A stretch of DNA of 64,000 bases from Streptomyces yatensis. GTDB lineage: Bacteria; Actinomycetota; Actinomycetes; Streptomycetales; Streptomycetaceae. Under the pieces are notes generated by a model that saw only the letters and a program-made list of their open reading frames with translations, was not told the DNA's origin and ran no database searches. Positions 56,855 through 64,000 of the stretch are shown one piece after another. Location: positions 3,720,001 to 3,784,000 of the forward strand of contig NZ_CP072941.1 in the NCBI RefSeq assembly GCF_018069625.1. Direction: 5' to 3'. Position 1 is the first letter of the stretch. Every line of letters starts with the position of its first letter. The position numbers and the translations under genes were made by a program.

Positions 56855-56899
56855 GCGGCGGAGCCGCATATCGATGCTTTCCCCTCCCCGCCCCTTCCC
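56855..56899. repeat. dispersed 45-bp intergenic repeat, copy 2, in a 333-bp spacer
   Basis: Identical to 53631-53675. It lies directly after the AurF-like gene, in the same orientation, followed by a further GC-rich hairpin segment (CGCGGAGCC-like arms) and a copy of CCAGGGGCGAAGCC. The spacer 56834-57166 has no gene; its right part carries a 24-bp tandem repeat. Confidence 0.9.
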
Positions 56900-57080
56900 A
56901 CGCAGCGTCGATACGCGGCTCCACCGCGTGGGGAGTCCGCCCCGGACCCCCGGGTCCAGGGGCGAAGCCCGGCCACGCGGCGGACACCCCGCGGGGCTGG
57001 GGCCAGGGGGCATCGGCCGCCGGGCCGAGGGGCCTTGGGCCGGCCGGCCCAAGGGCGCGTTCGGGCCGGACCCCAGTGCC

Positions 57081-57133
57081 CATCCAGGCCGGGGCCCAAG
57101 GGGCCATCCAGGCCGGGGCCCAAGGGGCCATCC
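57081..57133. repeat. 24-bp tandem repeat, two perfect copies plus start of a third
   Basis: The unit beginning CATCCAGGCCGGGGCCCAAG occupies 57081-57104 and 57105-57128 without a mismatch; a third begins with CATCC at 57129. It ends 34 bp before the TetR start codon, so it lies in that gene's promoter or leader. Confidence 0.88.
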
Positions 57134-57166
57134 GCTTCGTCACCCTGGCCGGTTACGCTGCCAGGC

Positions 57167-57994
57167 ATGACGACAGGCAGCGGCACCGCTTCGGCGCCCC
57201 CGGAGGCGACACCCCCGGCGGAGGCGAGCGCCGCCGCGCGCCCTGCGGCGGAATCCCCGGCCACCGCCCGCCCGCCGGCCGCCCGGCGGGGGAGCTACCG
57301 CAGGCTGAGCGTCGAGGCGCGGCGGGCCGAACTCCTCACCGCCGCGCTCGGCCTCTTCGCCCATCGCGCGCCCGAGGACGTGTCGCTGGACGATGTGGCC
57401 CTGGCCGCCGGAGCCTCCCGTCCGCTGGTCTACCGCTACTTCCCGGGCGGTAAGCAGCAGTTGTACGAGGCGGCGCTGCGCAGCGCCGCCGATGAGCTGG
57501 AGCGGTGCTTCGAGGAGCCCAGGAGCGGTCCGCTCAGCGGCCGGCTGAGCCGGGTGCTGGACCGCTATCTGGCCTTCGTGGACGAGCACGACGCCGGGTT
57601 CAGCGCGCTGTTGCAGAGCGGCAGCGTGGTCGAGACGTCGCGGACGAACGCGATCGTGGACGAGGTGCGGCGGGCGGCGGCCGAGGAGATTCTGCTCCAT
57701 CTGGCGGTCAAGGGGCCCGGTGCGCGGCTGCGGATGATGGTGCGCACCTGGATCACGGCCGTCGAGGCGGCCTCGTTGATCTGGCTGGACGAGGAGAAGC
57801 AGCCGCCGGTGGAGGAGCTGCGCGACTGGCTGGTGGACCAGTTCGTGGCGATGCTGACCGCCACCGCGACCACCGATCCGCAGGCGGCCCGGGTGATGCG
57901 GGCCGCGCTCATCATGGAGCCCGCCGAGGGCTCGATCGGGCGGCTGGCCCGCCGTGTCGTGCCCGCGCTGGGCGAGGCGTCGCATCTGCTGTGA
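57167..57994 (+). CDS. TetR family transcriptional regulator
   Basis: 275 aa from ATG 57167. An Ala/Pro-rich N-terminal extension of about 45 residues precedes the HTH (RRAELLTAALGLFAHRAPEDVSLDDVALAAGASRPLVYRYFPGGKQQLYEAALRSA). Ligand domain C-terminal; no effector can be inferred. It follows the AurF-like gene in the same direction, separated by 333 bp of repeats, and may control the diiron pair. Confidence 0.9.
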   Translation: MTTGSGTASAPPEATPPAEASAAARPAAESPATARPPAARRGSYRRLSVEARRAELLTAALGLFAHRAPEDVSLDDVALAAGASRPLVYRYFPGGKQQLYEAALRSAADELERCFEEPRSGPLSGRLSRVLDRYLAFVDEHDAGFSALLQSGSVVETSRTNAIVDEVRRAAAEEILLHLAVKGPGARLRMMVRTWITAVEAASLIWLDEEKQPPVEELRDWLVDQFVAMLTATATTDPQAARVMRAALIMEPAEGSIGRLARRVVPALGEASHLL

Positions 57995-58087
57995 CGGGGG
58001 CGATCGGTGACGGGTGCGATCGGTGACTGCTGTGGTGGGCGCGGCCGGTGACGGCCGGGGCGCGGACGATGCTGTGAGACTGGTGCG

Positions 58088-58354
58088 GTGAGAAGCGAGG
58101 AGACGCCCTTCGTGGGCGGGCCGCTGGACGGCCGGGTGCTGCCGGTGCTGGTCGGCCTCACCGGCCAGCCGCCCAAGACCTACGAGGTGCCGGTGGAGAA
58201 CGAGGCGGGCGAACCGCCGACGGTGCATGTCTACCGCAGGGTTCCGGCCGCCACCTCCAAGCGGCTGGGCCTGGTCCGGGGCTGGGCCTATGAGTACGAC
58301 CCGGAGGGAAAACCGGGCGGTGGGCCGAAGTGGCCGTGGTCGAAGCCGAGCTGA
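58088..58354 (+). CDS. small hypothetical protein
   Basis: 88 aa from GTG 58088. It begins [23 protein letters not shown] and ends [13 protein letters not shown]. The N-terminal GGPLDGR motif occurs in many short Streptomyces proteins of unknown function. Codon bias matches the neighbours, which supports a real gene. Confidence 0.65.
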   Translation: MRSEETPFVGGPLDGRVLPVLVGLTGQPPKTYEVPVENEAGEPPTVHVYRRVPAATSKRLGLVRGWAYEYDPEGKPGGGPKWPWSKPS

Positions 58355-58481
58355 CGGCCCGCCGGACGGGTGACCGTATTCGCCCGACTCGCCCACAATT
58401 CTCCTGAAGATACGAACGTCATGCCACGATCCTGCTGAGCTGGACGCCGAACGGAGGCGTCAGTGAGCCGGAGGTGATCAC

Positions 58482-59702
58482 GTGTCAGGACGGATCGTGG
58501 GCTCGGTCTGCGCGGCGGCGATCACGGCGACCGCCGCGCTGGTGCCCGCCGTTCCGGCGGCCACGGCGACGGCCGCCCCCTCCCGTCCCGCCGACCGGTC
58601 CGTGTCCGAGCTGCTGACGCAGCTCAAGACGCTGTACCGGAAGGCCGAGGAGGCGACGGAGACGTACAACGCGACCGAGGAGAAGCTGCGCAAGCAGCGC
58701 ACCAGAACCAGGGAGCTCACGGCCGAGCTCGTGCACGCCCGTACGGAGCTCGCCGACAGCCACGACGACGCGGGACGGCTGGCCCGTCAGCAGTACCAGG
58801 GCCACAGCTCGCTCTCCTCCTACGCCTTTCTGCTGACCCTGCTCACCCCCCATCCGGAGGGCGCCGCCGACGAGGCGCGTGAGCTGGAGCGGGCGGCCGG
58901 CCGCGAGGCCGCCCTGATGCGGCGGCTGACCAGGGGCGAGCGGCGCGCCGACACCATCGCCACCCGGGCGCGGACCGCGCTGGACAAACAGCTGTCCCTG
59001 ACGGCGAAGCGCAAGAAACAGCGGGACAAGGTGGAGAAACGGCTGCGCTCCATCGAGAAGCTGCTGGCCGCGCTGACCGCCCGCCAGATCGCCCAGGTGG
59101 CGCAGCGCGAACGCGAGCAGACCGCGAAGGCGCAGCGCAAACTGCTCGACTCCGGGGCGCTCGACCCCACGAAAAACGCCTCGCCGCCCGCCCCCACCCC
59201 GGGCCGCGGCACCCGCACCACCCCGGCCCCCGGGCCCGGCGGGGCCACCCCGGCGGGCACCCCCTCCCCGGTCGCCACCGTCACCGCGCCCCGCCCCCGC
59301 CCGGCCCCCGGCCGCCCCGGAATGGCGACCCCGGAGGCCGGGAAGCGGGCGCTCGCCTACGCGCTGAACCAGATCGGCAAGCCGTACGTCTGGGGCGCCG
59401 AGGGGCCGAACTCCTTCGACTGCTCGGGGCTGACCTCCTCCGCCTGGGCGCACGCCGGGCAGCTCATTCCGCGCACCAGCCAGGAGCAGTGGCGCCAGCT
59501 GCCACGGGTGCCGCTCAACAAGCTGCGCCCCGGCGATCTGGTGATCTACTACAAGGGCGCGAGCCATGTGGCGATGTACGCGGGCAACGGCCAGGTGGTC
59601 CAGGCGCCGCGTCCCGGCCAGCGGGTGAAGCTCTCCCCGCTCGCCTCCAATCCGCTGCACGGGGCGGTGCGCCCGGGTCCGGCCCCCGTGGCCAAGCGCT
59701 GA
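58482..59702 (+). CDS. secreted NlpC/P60 peptidoglycan hydrolase with coiled-coil domain
   Basis: 406 aa from GTG 58482, with GGAGGTGATCAC upstream. Signal peptide (VCAAAITATAALVPAVPAATATAA), a long coiled coil (about residues 45-225, rich in Glu, Arg, Lys and Gln), a Pro/Thr/Gly linker (235-280), then the NlpC/P60 domain: catalytic Cys in SFDCSGLTSSAW, His in ASHVAMYAGNG, third polar residue in QVVQAPRPG. It cleaves between D-Glu and diaminopimelate in peptidoglycan. The coiled coil resembles the autoinhibitory domain of RipA-like enzymes. Confidence 0.95.
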   Translation: MSGRIVGSVCAAAITATAALVPAVPAATATAAPSRPADRSVSELLTQLKTLYRKAEEATETYNATEEKLRKQRTRTRELTAELVHARTELADSHDDAGRLARQQYQGHSSLSSYAFLLTLLTPHPEGAADEARELERAAGREAALMRRLTRGERRADTIATRARTALDKQLSLTAKRKKQRDKVEKRLRSIEKLLAALTARQIAQVAQREREQTAKAQRKLLDSGALDPTKNASPPAPTPGRGTRTTPAPGPGGATPAGTPSPVATVTAPRPRPAPGRPGMATPEAGKRALAYALNQIGKPYVWGAEGPNSFDCSGLTSSAWAHAGQLIPRTSQEQWRQLPRVPLNKLRPGDLVIYYKGASHVAMYAGNGQVVQAPRPGQRVKLSPLASNPLHGAVRPGPAPVAKR

Positions 59703-59723
59703 GCGCCCCGGCGGCGGCCGGTG

Positions 59724-61118
59724 TCAGCCGACGTACCGAATGGCCCTGGCCTCGGCCCCGGCCCGGCCGTCGGCCCCGGCCTCTTCGCAGACCTCAGCCC
59801 CCTCGCAGACCTCGGTCTCTTCGCAGACCTCGGTCTCGCCTTCGGCCTCCGCGGACTCGGCCTCGGCCTCTTTCCTGACCTCGTCCAGATAGGCGGCCGT
59901 CTTCTCCGGCTCGTAGAAGAAGTTCTCGAAGTCGGAGGGGTCGTCGAAGCCGTTGGCGATGCGGTGGGCGACGGCGGGGAAGGCGGCCCCCGCCCCGAGG
60001 AGGTCCACGATGTGCTCCGGCGGCGGGCCCAGCATGGCGTTGGTCCACTTGGTGACGTGCCGCGCGGTCTCCCAGTAGCGGTCGAAGGTGGCCCGCATCC
60101 ACGCCTCGTCGAACGGCCGGTCGCCGTGCTCGACGATGCTCTCCAGGTAGGCCGCCGCGCATTTGGCCGCGGAGTTGGAGCCCTGGCCGGTGATCGGGTC
60201 GTTGGCCACCACGACATCGGCGACGCCCAGGACCAGCCCGCCGCCCGGCAGCCGCCCGACCGGGTTGCGCACGGTCGGGGCGTACCCCCCGGAGAGCGTG
60301 CCGCCCGCGTCCGTCAGTTCGACCTTGGTGGCGCGCGCGTACTCCCACGGCGTGAACCGCTCCATCAGCTCCAGGACGCGCGCCAGATGCTCCGAGGGGT
60401 CCGTGATGCCCTGGAAGACGTCGGCCGGACCGCCCGGGACGCCCTCCCAGAAGAGGATGTCGGCGCGGCCGGTGGTGGTGAGCGCGGGCATCACGAAGAG
60501 TTCGCCGACGCCGGGGACGAGATTGCAGCGCACCGCCTCGAGGCCGGGGTGCTCGGGGCGCGGGCCGAGGCCGTGCACATAGGCGACGGCGAGGGCGCGC
60601 CGCGGAGTGTCGTACGGGGAGCGGGCGGCGTCCCGGCCGAAGAGCGAGACCAGTTCGCCCTTGCCCGCGGCCACCAGCGCCAGGTCGTACTTCCGGTCGA
60701 GGACGTCCAGGTCGGAGACGGCGGCGCCGTGGATGACCACCTGGCCGCCGCGCTGCTCGAACGTCTCCATCCAGCCGGCCATCTTGATCCGCTGGTCGAC
60801 GGACTGGGCGTGGCCGTCCAGCCGGCCGACCCAGTCGATGACCCGCGGATGGGCCTGGCCCTCGGAGGCCGGCGGCCCGGCGACGGAGACCCCGAGGCCC
60901 TCGACCCGCGGCGCCCGCTCCTCCCAGAAGTTGAGCTCCAGATCGCGCTCGTGGTCCAGCGCGGTGCGGAACATGCACTGGGTGGACATCACCCGTCCGC
61001 CGCGGATCTCATCGGACGTCCGGTTGGACATCAGCGTGATCTCGTAGCCCTTGGACTGCAGGCCGAGAGCGAGTTGGAGGCCGGACTGACCGGCACCCAC
61101 GATGAGTATCTTCCGCAT
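59724..61118 (-). CDS. StyA/IndA-type FAD monooxygenase with a Cys-containing repeat tail
   Basis: 464 aa from ATG 61118. The FAD-binding GAGQSGLQLALGL at residues 8-20, SNRTSDEIRGGRVMSTQCMF and GVADVVVANDPITGQGSNSAAKCAA match the two-component styrene/indole monooxygenase family, which needs a separate flavin reductase (none nearby). The C-terminus carries a short tandem repeat with ETEVCEETEVCEGAEVCEE, a Cys every six residues, encoded by an 18-bp DNA repeat. Ends 78 bp from cvnD, in the same direction. Confidence 0.9.
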   Translation of the reverse strand: MRKILIVGAGQSGLQLALGLQSKGYEITLMSNRTSDEIRGGRVMSTQCMFRTALDHERDLELNFWEERAPRVEGLGVSVAGPPASEGQAHPRVIDWVGRLDGHAQSVDQRIKMAGWMETFEQRGGQVVIHGAAVSDLDVLDRKYDLALVAAGKGELVSLFGRDAARSPYDTPRRALAVAYVHGLGPRPEHPGLEAVRCNLVPGVGELFVMPALTTTGRADILFWEGVPGGPADVFQGITDPSEHLARVLELMERFTPWEYARATKVELTDAGGTLSGGYAPTVRNPVGRLPGGGLVLGVADVVVANDPITGQGSNSAAKCAAAYLESIVEHGDRPFDEAWMRATFDRYWETARHVTKWTNAMLGPPPEHIVDLLGAGAAFPAVAHRIANGFDDPSDFENFFYEPEKTAAYLDEVRKEAEAESAEAEGETEVCEETEVCEGAEVCEEAGADGRAGAEARAIRYVG

Positions 61119-61195
61119 GGCTGTCGACTCTCCCTCAAGCTCGGACCGATAAAGGGAATGGAGCATTCCATCCCGCGGGCGGAGCTGAGGTTACG

Positions 61196-61861
61196 TCACT
61201 CGGGTGAGGCGTCAACGGCGTGTCTCACCAGCGCCAGCAGCGCGTCCACGACCGCGATCCGGCGCCGGGCGTCCATCATCACCACCGGCACGGTGGGCGC
61301 CACGGAGAGCGCGTCGCGCACGTCCTCGGGCTCGTAGAGCGGGGTCCCCTCGAAGTGGTTGACCGCCACCACGTACGGCAGACCCAGGCTCTCGAAGTAG
61401 TCCAGCGCCGGGAAGCTCTCGTCCAGGCGCCGGGTGTCGACCATCACCACCGCGCCGATGGCCCCGCGCATCAGGTCGTCCCACATGAACCAGAAGCGCT
61501 GCTGGCCGGGGGTGCCGAAGAGATACAGGACCAGATCGTTCTCCAGCGTGATCCGGCCGAAGTCCATCGCGACGGTGGTGGTCAGCTTCTCCGGCGTCGC
61601 CTCGAGGTCGTCCACGCTCTCGCTGGCCTGCGTCATCAGCGCTTCGGTCTGCAGCGGAGTGATCTCCGAAACCGCGCCGACGAAGGTCGTCTTACCGACC
61701 CCGAACCCTCCCGCTATCACGATCTTGGTGGCGATCGGCGCGCGGGAGCGGTCCGTCTGCCACCTCTGGAGCACCTCCTCGGCCCCGGGTATCCCGGCCC
61801 CGGGTATCTCCGACGTCGCCGGCGGGGTCGCCGTGATCGTCTCAGAGCCTGCGAAGTCCAC
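61196..61861 (-). CDS. CvnD, conservon Ras-like/MglA-type GTPase
   Basis: 221 aa from GTG 61861, overlapping the previous gene by 20 bp. Walker A GGFGVGKTTFVGAVSEI and the switch region LVLYLFGTPGQQRFWFMWDD are present; the G4 motif is VVAVNHFEG (NxxD replaced). CvnD hydrolyses GTP and works with the sensor-like CvnA, CvnB and CvnC. Some Streptomyces conservons have P450 or other oxidoreductase genes directly downstream; here it is a flavin monooxygenase. Confidence 0.94.
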   Translation of the reverse strand: MDFAGSETITATPPATSEIPGAGIPGAEEVLQRWQTDRSRAPIATKIVIAGGFGVGKTTFVGAVSEITPLQTEALMTQASESVDDLEATPEKLTTTVAMDFGRITLENDLVLYLFGTPGQQRFWFMWDDLMRGAIGAVVMVDTRRLDESFPALDYFESLGLPYVVAVNHFEGTPLYEPEDVRDALSVAPTVPVVMMDARRRIAVVDALLALVRHAVDASPE

Positions 61862-62234
61862 TGAGCACCCTTTCGAGCAACGCGCGGTCCGGCTGGCCGG
61901 GACCCCGCCCGGTGCCGTAGACGCGGATCTTTCCCTGGTCGGCCAGGTCGCTGAGCAGGACGCGCACCACCCCGAGTGGGATCTTGAGCATCGCGGAGAC
62001 CTCCGCGACGGAGCGCATCCTGTCGCACAGTTCGATGATCGCCCGGATCTCCGGCATCATCCGGGCGTTCAACCCACTGGGGGCCAGGTCGAGCCGTCCG
62101 TCCGGAGACTCCAGCGACGCCACGAAGGTCTCCACCAGCAGCACATGGCCGGAGCGGGTGCGACCGCCGGTGAGCGAGTACGGACGTACGCGAGCGGGTT
62201 TACGGGCGGGCCGGCTGGACCCGGCTGCCGTCAC
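61842..62234 (-). CDS. CvnC, DUF742 protein of the conservon
   Basis: 130 aa from GTG 62234, overlapping the cvnB stop by 4 bp. A basic N-terminus (SRPARKPARVRPYSLTGGRTRS) precedes a winged-helix-like DUF742 core with LAPSGLNARMMPEIRAIIELCDRMRSVAEVSAMLKIPLGVVRVLLSDLADQGKIRVYGT. It is thought to link the CvnA/B complex with CvnD. Confidence 0.94.
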   Translation of the reverse strand: MTAAGSSRPARKPARVRPYSLTGGRTRSGHVLLVETFVASLESPDGRLDLAPSGLNARMMPEIRAIIELCDRMRSVAEVSAMLKIPLGVVRVLLSDLADQGKIRVYGTGRGPGQPDRALLERVLSGLRRL

Positions 62235-62716
62235 TGTGCGTGCTCCAGCGACCTGCGTAGTTCATTGCGGAGTTCGGGGGTGAGCACATGTCCGGCCCGG
62301 CCCACGAACAGTGCCATGTGATAGGCGACGACGGTCATGTCGCAGTCGGGGGTGGCATGCACCCCGAGCAGCGAACCGTCACTGATCGACATGACGAACA
62401 GACTGCCCTCGTCCATCGCCACCATCGTCTGCTTGACGCCGCCGGCGTCCATCAGCTTCGCCGCGCCGAGCGTCAGGCTGCCGACCCCCGAGACGATCGT
62501 CGCGAGATCCGCACTGGACCCCTTGGGGCCGTCCTGTGCCGCCGGATCGGTCGACGCGGCATGGTGCCGTGTGTCGGAGGAGAGCAGCATCAGCCCGTCG
62601 GTCGAGACGACCACAACCGAGCGGACGCCCGGCACCTCCTCCACCAGGTTCGCCAGCAACCAGTGCAGATTACGGGCCTCGCGACTCAACCCGTACGTAC
62701 TACTGGGCGCATTCAC
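62231..62716 (-). CDS. CvnB, roadblock/LC7-domain protein of the conservon
   Basis: 161 aa. LC7 signature: ARNLHWLLANLVEEVPGVRSVVVVSTDGLMLLSS, then ATIVSGVGSLTLGAAKLMDAGGVKQTMVAMDEGSLFVMSISDGSLLGVHATPDCDMTVVAYHMALFVGRAG. Roadblock proteins act as GTPase-activating partners of MglA-like GTPases. Overlaps cvnA and cvnC by 4 bp each. Confidence 0.95.
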   Translation of the reverse strand: MNAPSSTYGLSREARNLHWLLANLVEEVPGVRSVVVVSTDGLMLLSSDTRHHAASTDPAAQDGPKGSSADLATIVSGVGSLTLGAAKLMDAGGVKQTMVAMDEGSLFVMSISDGSLLGVHATPDCDMTVVAYHMALFVGRAGHVLTPELRNELRRSLEHAQ

Positions 62717-64000
62717 CCGCGTGCCTCCTCAACCGTGCCACCCTCGCTCTGCGCCCCCGTTTGTCCTGCTGTTCCCCGCTGCCGCCGCGCGGGCTCGCCA
62801 CGGGCGGCGACCTCGGCGGCGGCGTCCCGGCGTCCGTCGCGGGCGCCGCGCTGGAAGCCACCGAGGCGGCGCCGCAGCTCCTCCGCGTTCACCGAGCCGG
62901 TCCGCTCCCGTGGATCGGGCTCCCGGAGGGCCACGTTCCGCGGTGTGCGCTTGGGCAGCCCCTTGTCGGTGCGCGCCGCCTGGTCCTCCGGGCGGGCGTG
63001 CTGGTCGGGGCCGATGGCGTACGGATCGACGGGGGACGGCCGACCGCCGCCTGCCCGCTCACCACCCGCCGCCGGGCCGCCGCCGGGCGAGGACGGGACG
63101 TTGTCCTCCGGGCCGTCCTGCGACGCGGGGGCGCCGCCGTCCGCCAGGCGGCCGGACGATGCCGGACCGCCTGCCGCCGGGCCGCCGGGCCACGCCGATG
63201 CGCCGCCGGCCGGGCCCCAGGCGTCCGCGCCGACCGGGCGGATGCCGTGGCCGCCGAAGCGCCAGTCGGGGTCCGCGTACTCGTCGCCGTCGGCGTCCGC
63301 GCGGTCCGCGGCGTCCTCACGGCCGTCGCCGTCGGCGTGATCCGTGCGGCCCGTGCGATCCGTACGATCCGTACGATCCGTACGATCCGAACGCCCGTCG
63401 CGGTCCTCGGGGTCCCCATGGGCCTCGCGCAGGCGCCGGAGGGTCAGCTCCATCGTCTGCTCGACGGCCGGGACCTCCGCCTCCTCGGCCTGGGGTGCCG
63501 GGGCCGCCTGGGGTGCCGGGGCCGGGGCGTCCGCACCGGGCCGTGCGCCGTCCTGTCCGTCGGACCGGGCCGACTTGGGGACGCGCTTGGGCAGGGTGGG
63601 CAGCGGGCCACCGTTCCCCGGGCTCGGGTGGCCGCGCGGCGGCGTGGGCTCCATGGGGTAGTCACGGCCCGTGTCCGCGGTCTGCCCCCACTGCTCGGCG
63701 GGGACCGCCCAGGCGGCGCCCGGCTCGGAGTCCGCGGCCGCCTCGACGGGCGTGGGCTCCGGGTCGAGCGCGGGCTCGGGCTCCGGCTCGGCGGCCTGGG
63801 GCGCCGGATCCGGCTCCACGGGCGGCGCGACCGGCTCGGCCGACGGCTCGGGGCCGACCCCCGCCGCGGCGCCCGCGCTCGGCACACCCTCCTGGTCCCG
63901 GGCGACCGAACGGGTCTGCCCGGGAAGCGCGTTGGAGTTCGCCTCGGCCTCGGAGCCCGGGAAGCCCAGGAAGGACGACGGTCCGGCGCCGCCGAACGTC
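62713..64000 (-). CDS. CvnA, conservon sensor kinase-like protein (C-terminal part)
   Basis: The gene runs off the right edge; 428 codons are present. What is seen is the disordered C-terminal tail of the protein, rich in Pro, Ala, Glu, Gly and Asp, with a short Arg/Thr/Asp repeat (DRT, from a 9-bp DNA repeat at 63357-63392). The final region EELRRRLGGFQRGARDGRRDAAAEVAARG is a basic helix found at the end of many CvnA proteins. The kinase-like and membrane domains would lie upstream, outside the window. Identity rests on the adjacent cvnB-C-D. Confidence 0.9.
   Translation of the reverse strand, partial: TFGGAGPSSFLGFPGSEAEANSNALPGQTRSVARDQEGVPSAGAAAGVGPEPSAEPVAPPVEPDPAPQAAEPEPEPALDPEPTPVEAAADSEPGAAWAVPAEQWGQTADTGRDYPMEPTPPRGHPSPGNGGPLPTLPKRVPKSARSDGQDGARPGADAPAPAPQAAPAPQAEEAEVPAVEQTMELTLRRLREAHGDPEDRDGRSDRTDRTDRTDRTGRTDHADGDGREDAADRADADGDEYADPDWRFGGHGIRPVGADAWGPAGGASAWPGGPAAGGPASSGRLADGGAPASQDGPEDNVPSSPGGGPAAGGERAGGGRPSPVDPYAIGPDQHARPEDQAARTDKGLPKRTPRNVALREPDPRERTGSVNAEELRRRLGGFQRGARDGRRDAAAEVAARGEPARRQRGTAGQTGAQSEGGTVEEARG

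Overview
The window is very GC-rich DNA with strong third-position G/C bias. Its gene content and order match a Streptomyces chromosome: the F1Fo ATP synthase operon next to glyA, yrdC, prmC, prfA, rpmE, rho and thrB-thrC-hom-lysA, a nucS-type endonuclease, many regulators, and a conservon (cvnA-D) at the right edge. The core part resembles the S. coelicolor SCO5350-SCO5390 region from memory; no database was searched.

Layout. 1-1.2 kb: end of an ABC transporter pair. 1.2-9.2 kb: small zinc-ribbon protein, luciferase-like oxidoreductase, SCO5389-like protein, nucS, a large P-loop/TPR-like membrane protein, a STAS protein, 3-hydroxybutyryl-CoA dehydrogenase and a TetR regulator. 9.3-14.8 kb: DrrAB-type ABC exporter, PduO-type adenosyltransferase, membrane protein, NarL-type two-component pair, DUF2550 protein. 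14.9-22.7 kb: atpIBEFHAGDC on the minus strand. 23-40.1 kb: a long minus-strand housekeeping block (ArgS-related protein, lysA, hom, thrC, thrB, rho, LCP protein, rpmE, prfA, prmC, yrdC, a YwlE-like phosphatase homologue, glyA, WecA/TagO-like transferase). The run prfA-prmC-yrdC-ywlE-glyA-atp is also the order in Bacillus subtilis. A tRNA-Arg(CCG) sits at 40.9 kb.

41-58 kb is accessory: a trypsin-like protease gene broken by two frameshifts, a MerR/membrane-protein pair with a textbook MerR promoter, a DUF72 protein, a secreted copper monooxygenase (AA10) behind a CebR-type operator, a MarR/MFS pair in which the transporter carries three beta-sandwich repeats, a second MFS pump divergent from a LysR gene whose upstream region is a 15-bp minisatellite, and a divergent pair of diiron proteins (ferritin-like and AurF-like) with a TetR gene. 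Its intergenic regions hold several unrelated short tandem repeats and a 45-bp sequence present twice. 58-64 kb: NlpC/P60 hydrolase, StyA-like flavin monooxygenase, and cvnD-C-B with the 3' part of cvnA.

Most notable observations: the YwlE-like protein has Ser in place of the catalytic Cys; a perfect SigR promoter lies upstream of rpmE; the CebR box lies upstream of the AA10 gene; a 20-bp-spacer MerR promoter carries a central dyad; complete diiron ligand sets occur in both divergent oxygenase-like genes; and a flavin monooxygenase with a Cys-rich repeat tail sits directly behind a conservon. Start codons were chosen by ribosome-binding sites and family alignment from memory, so several could move by a few codons.
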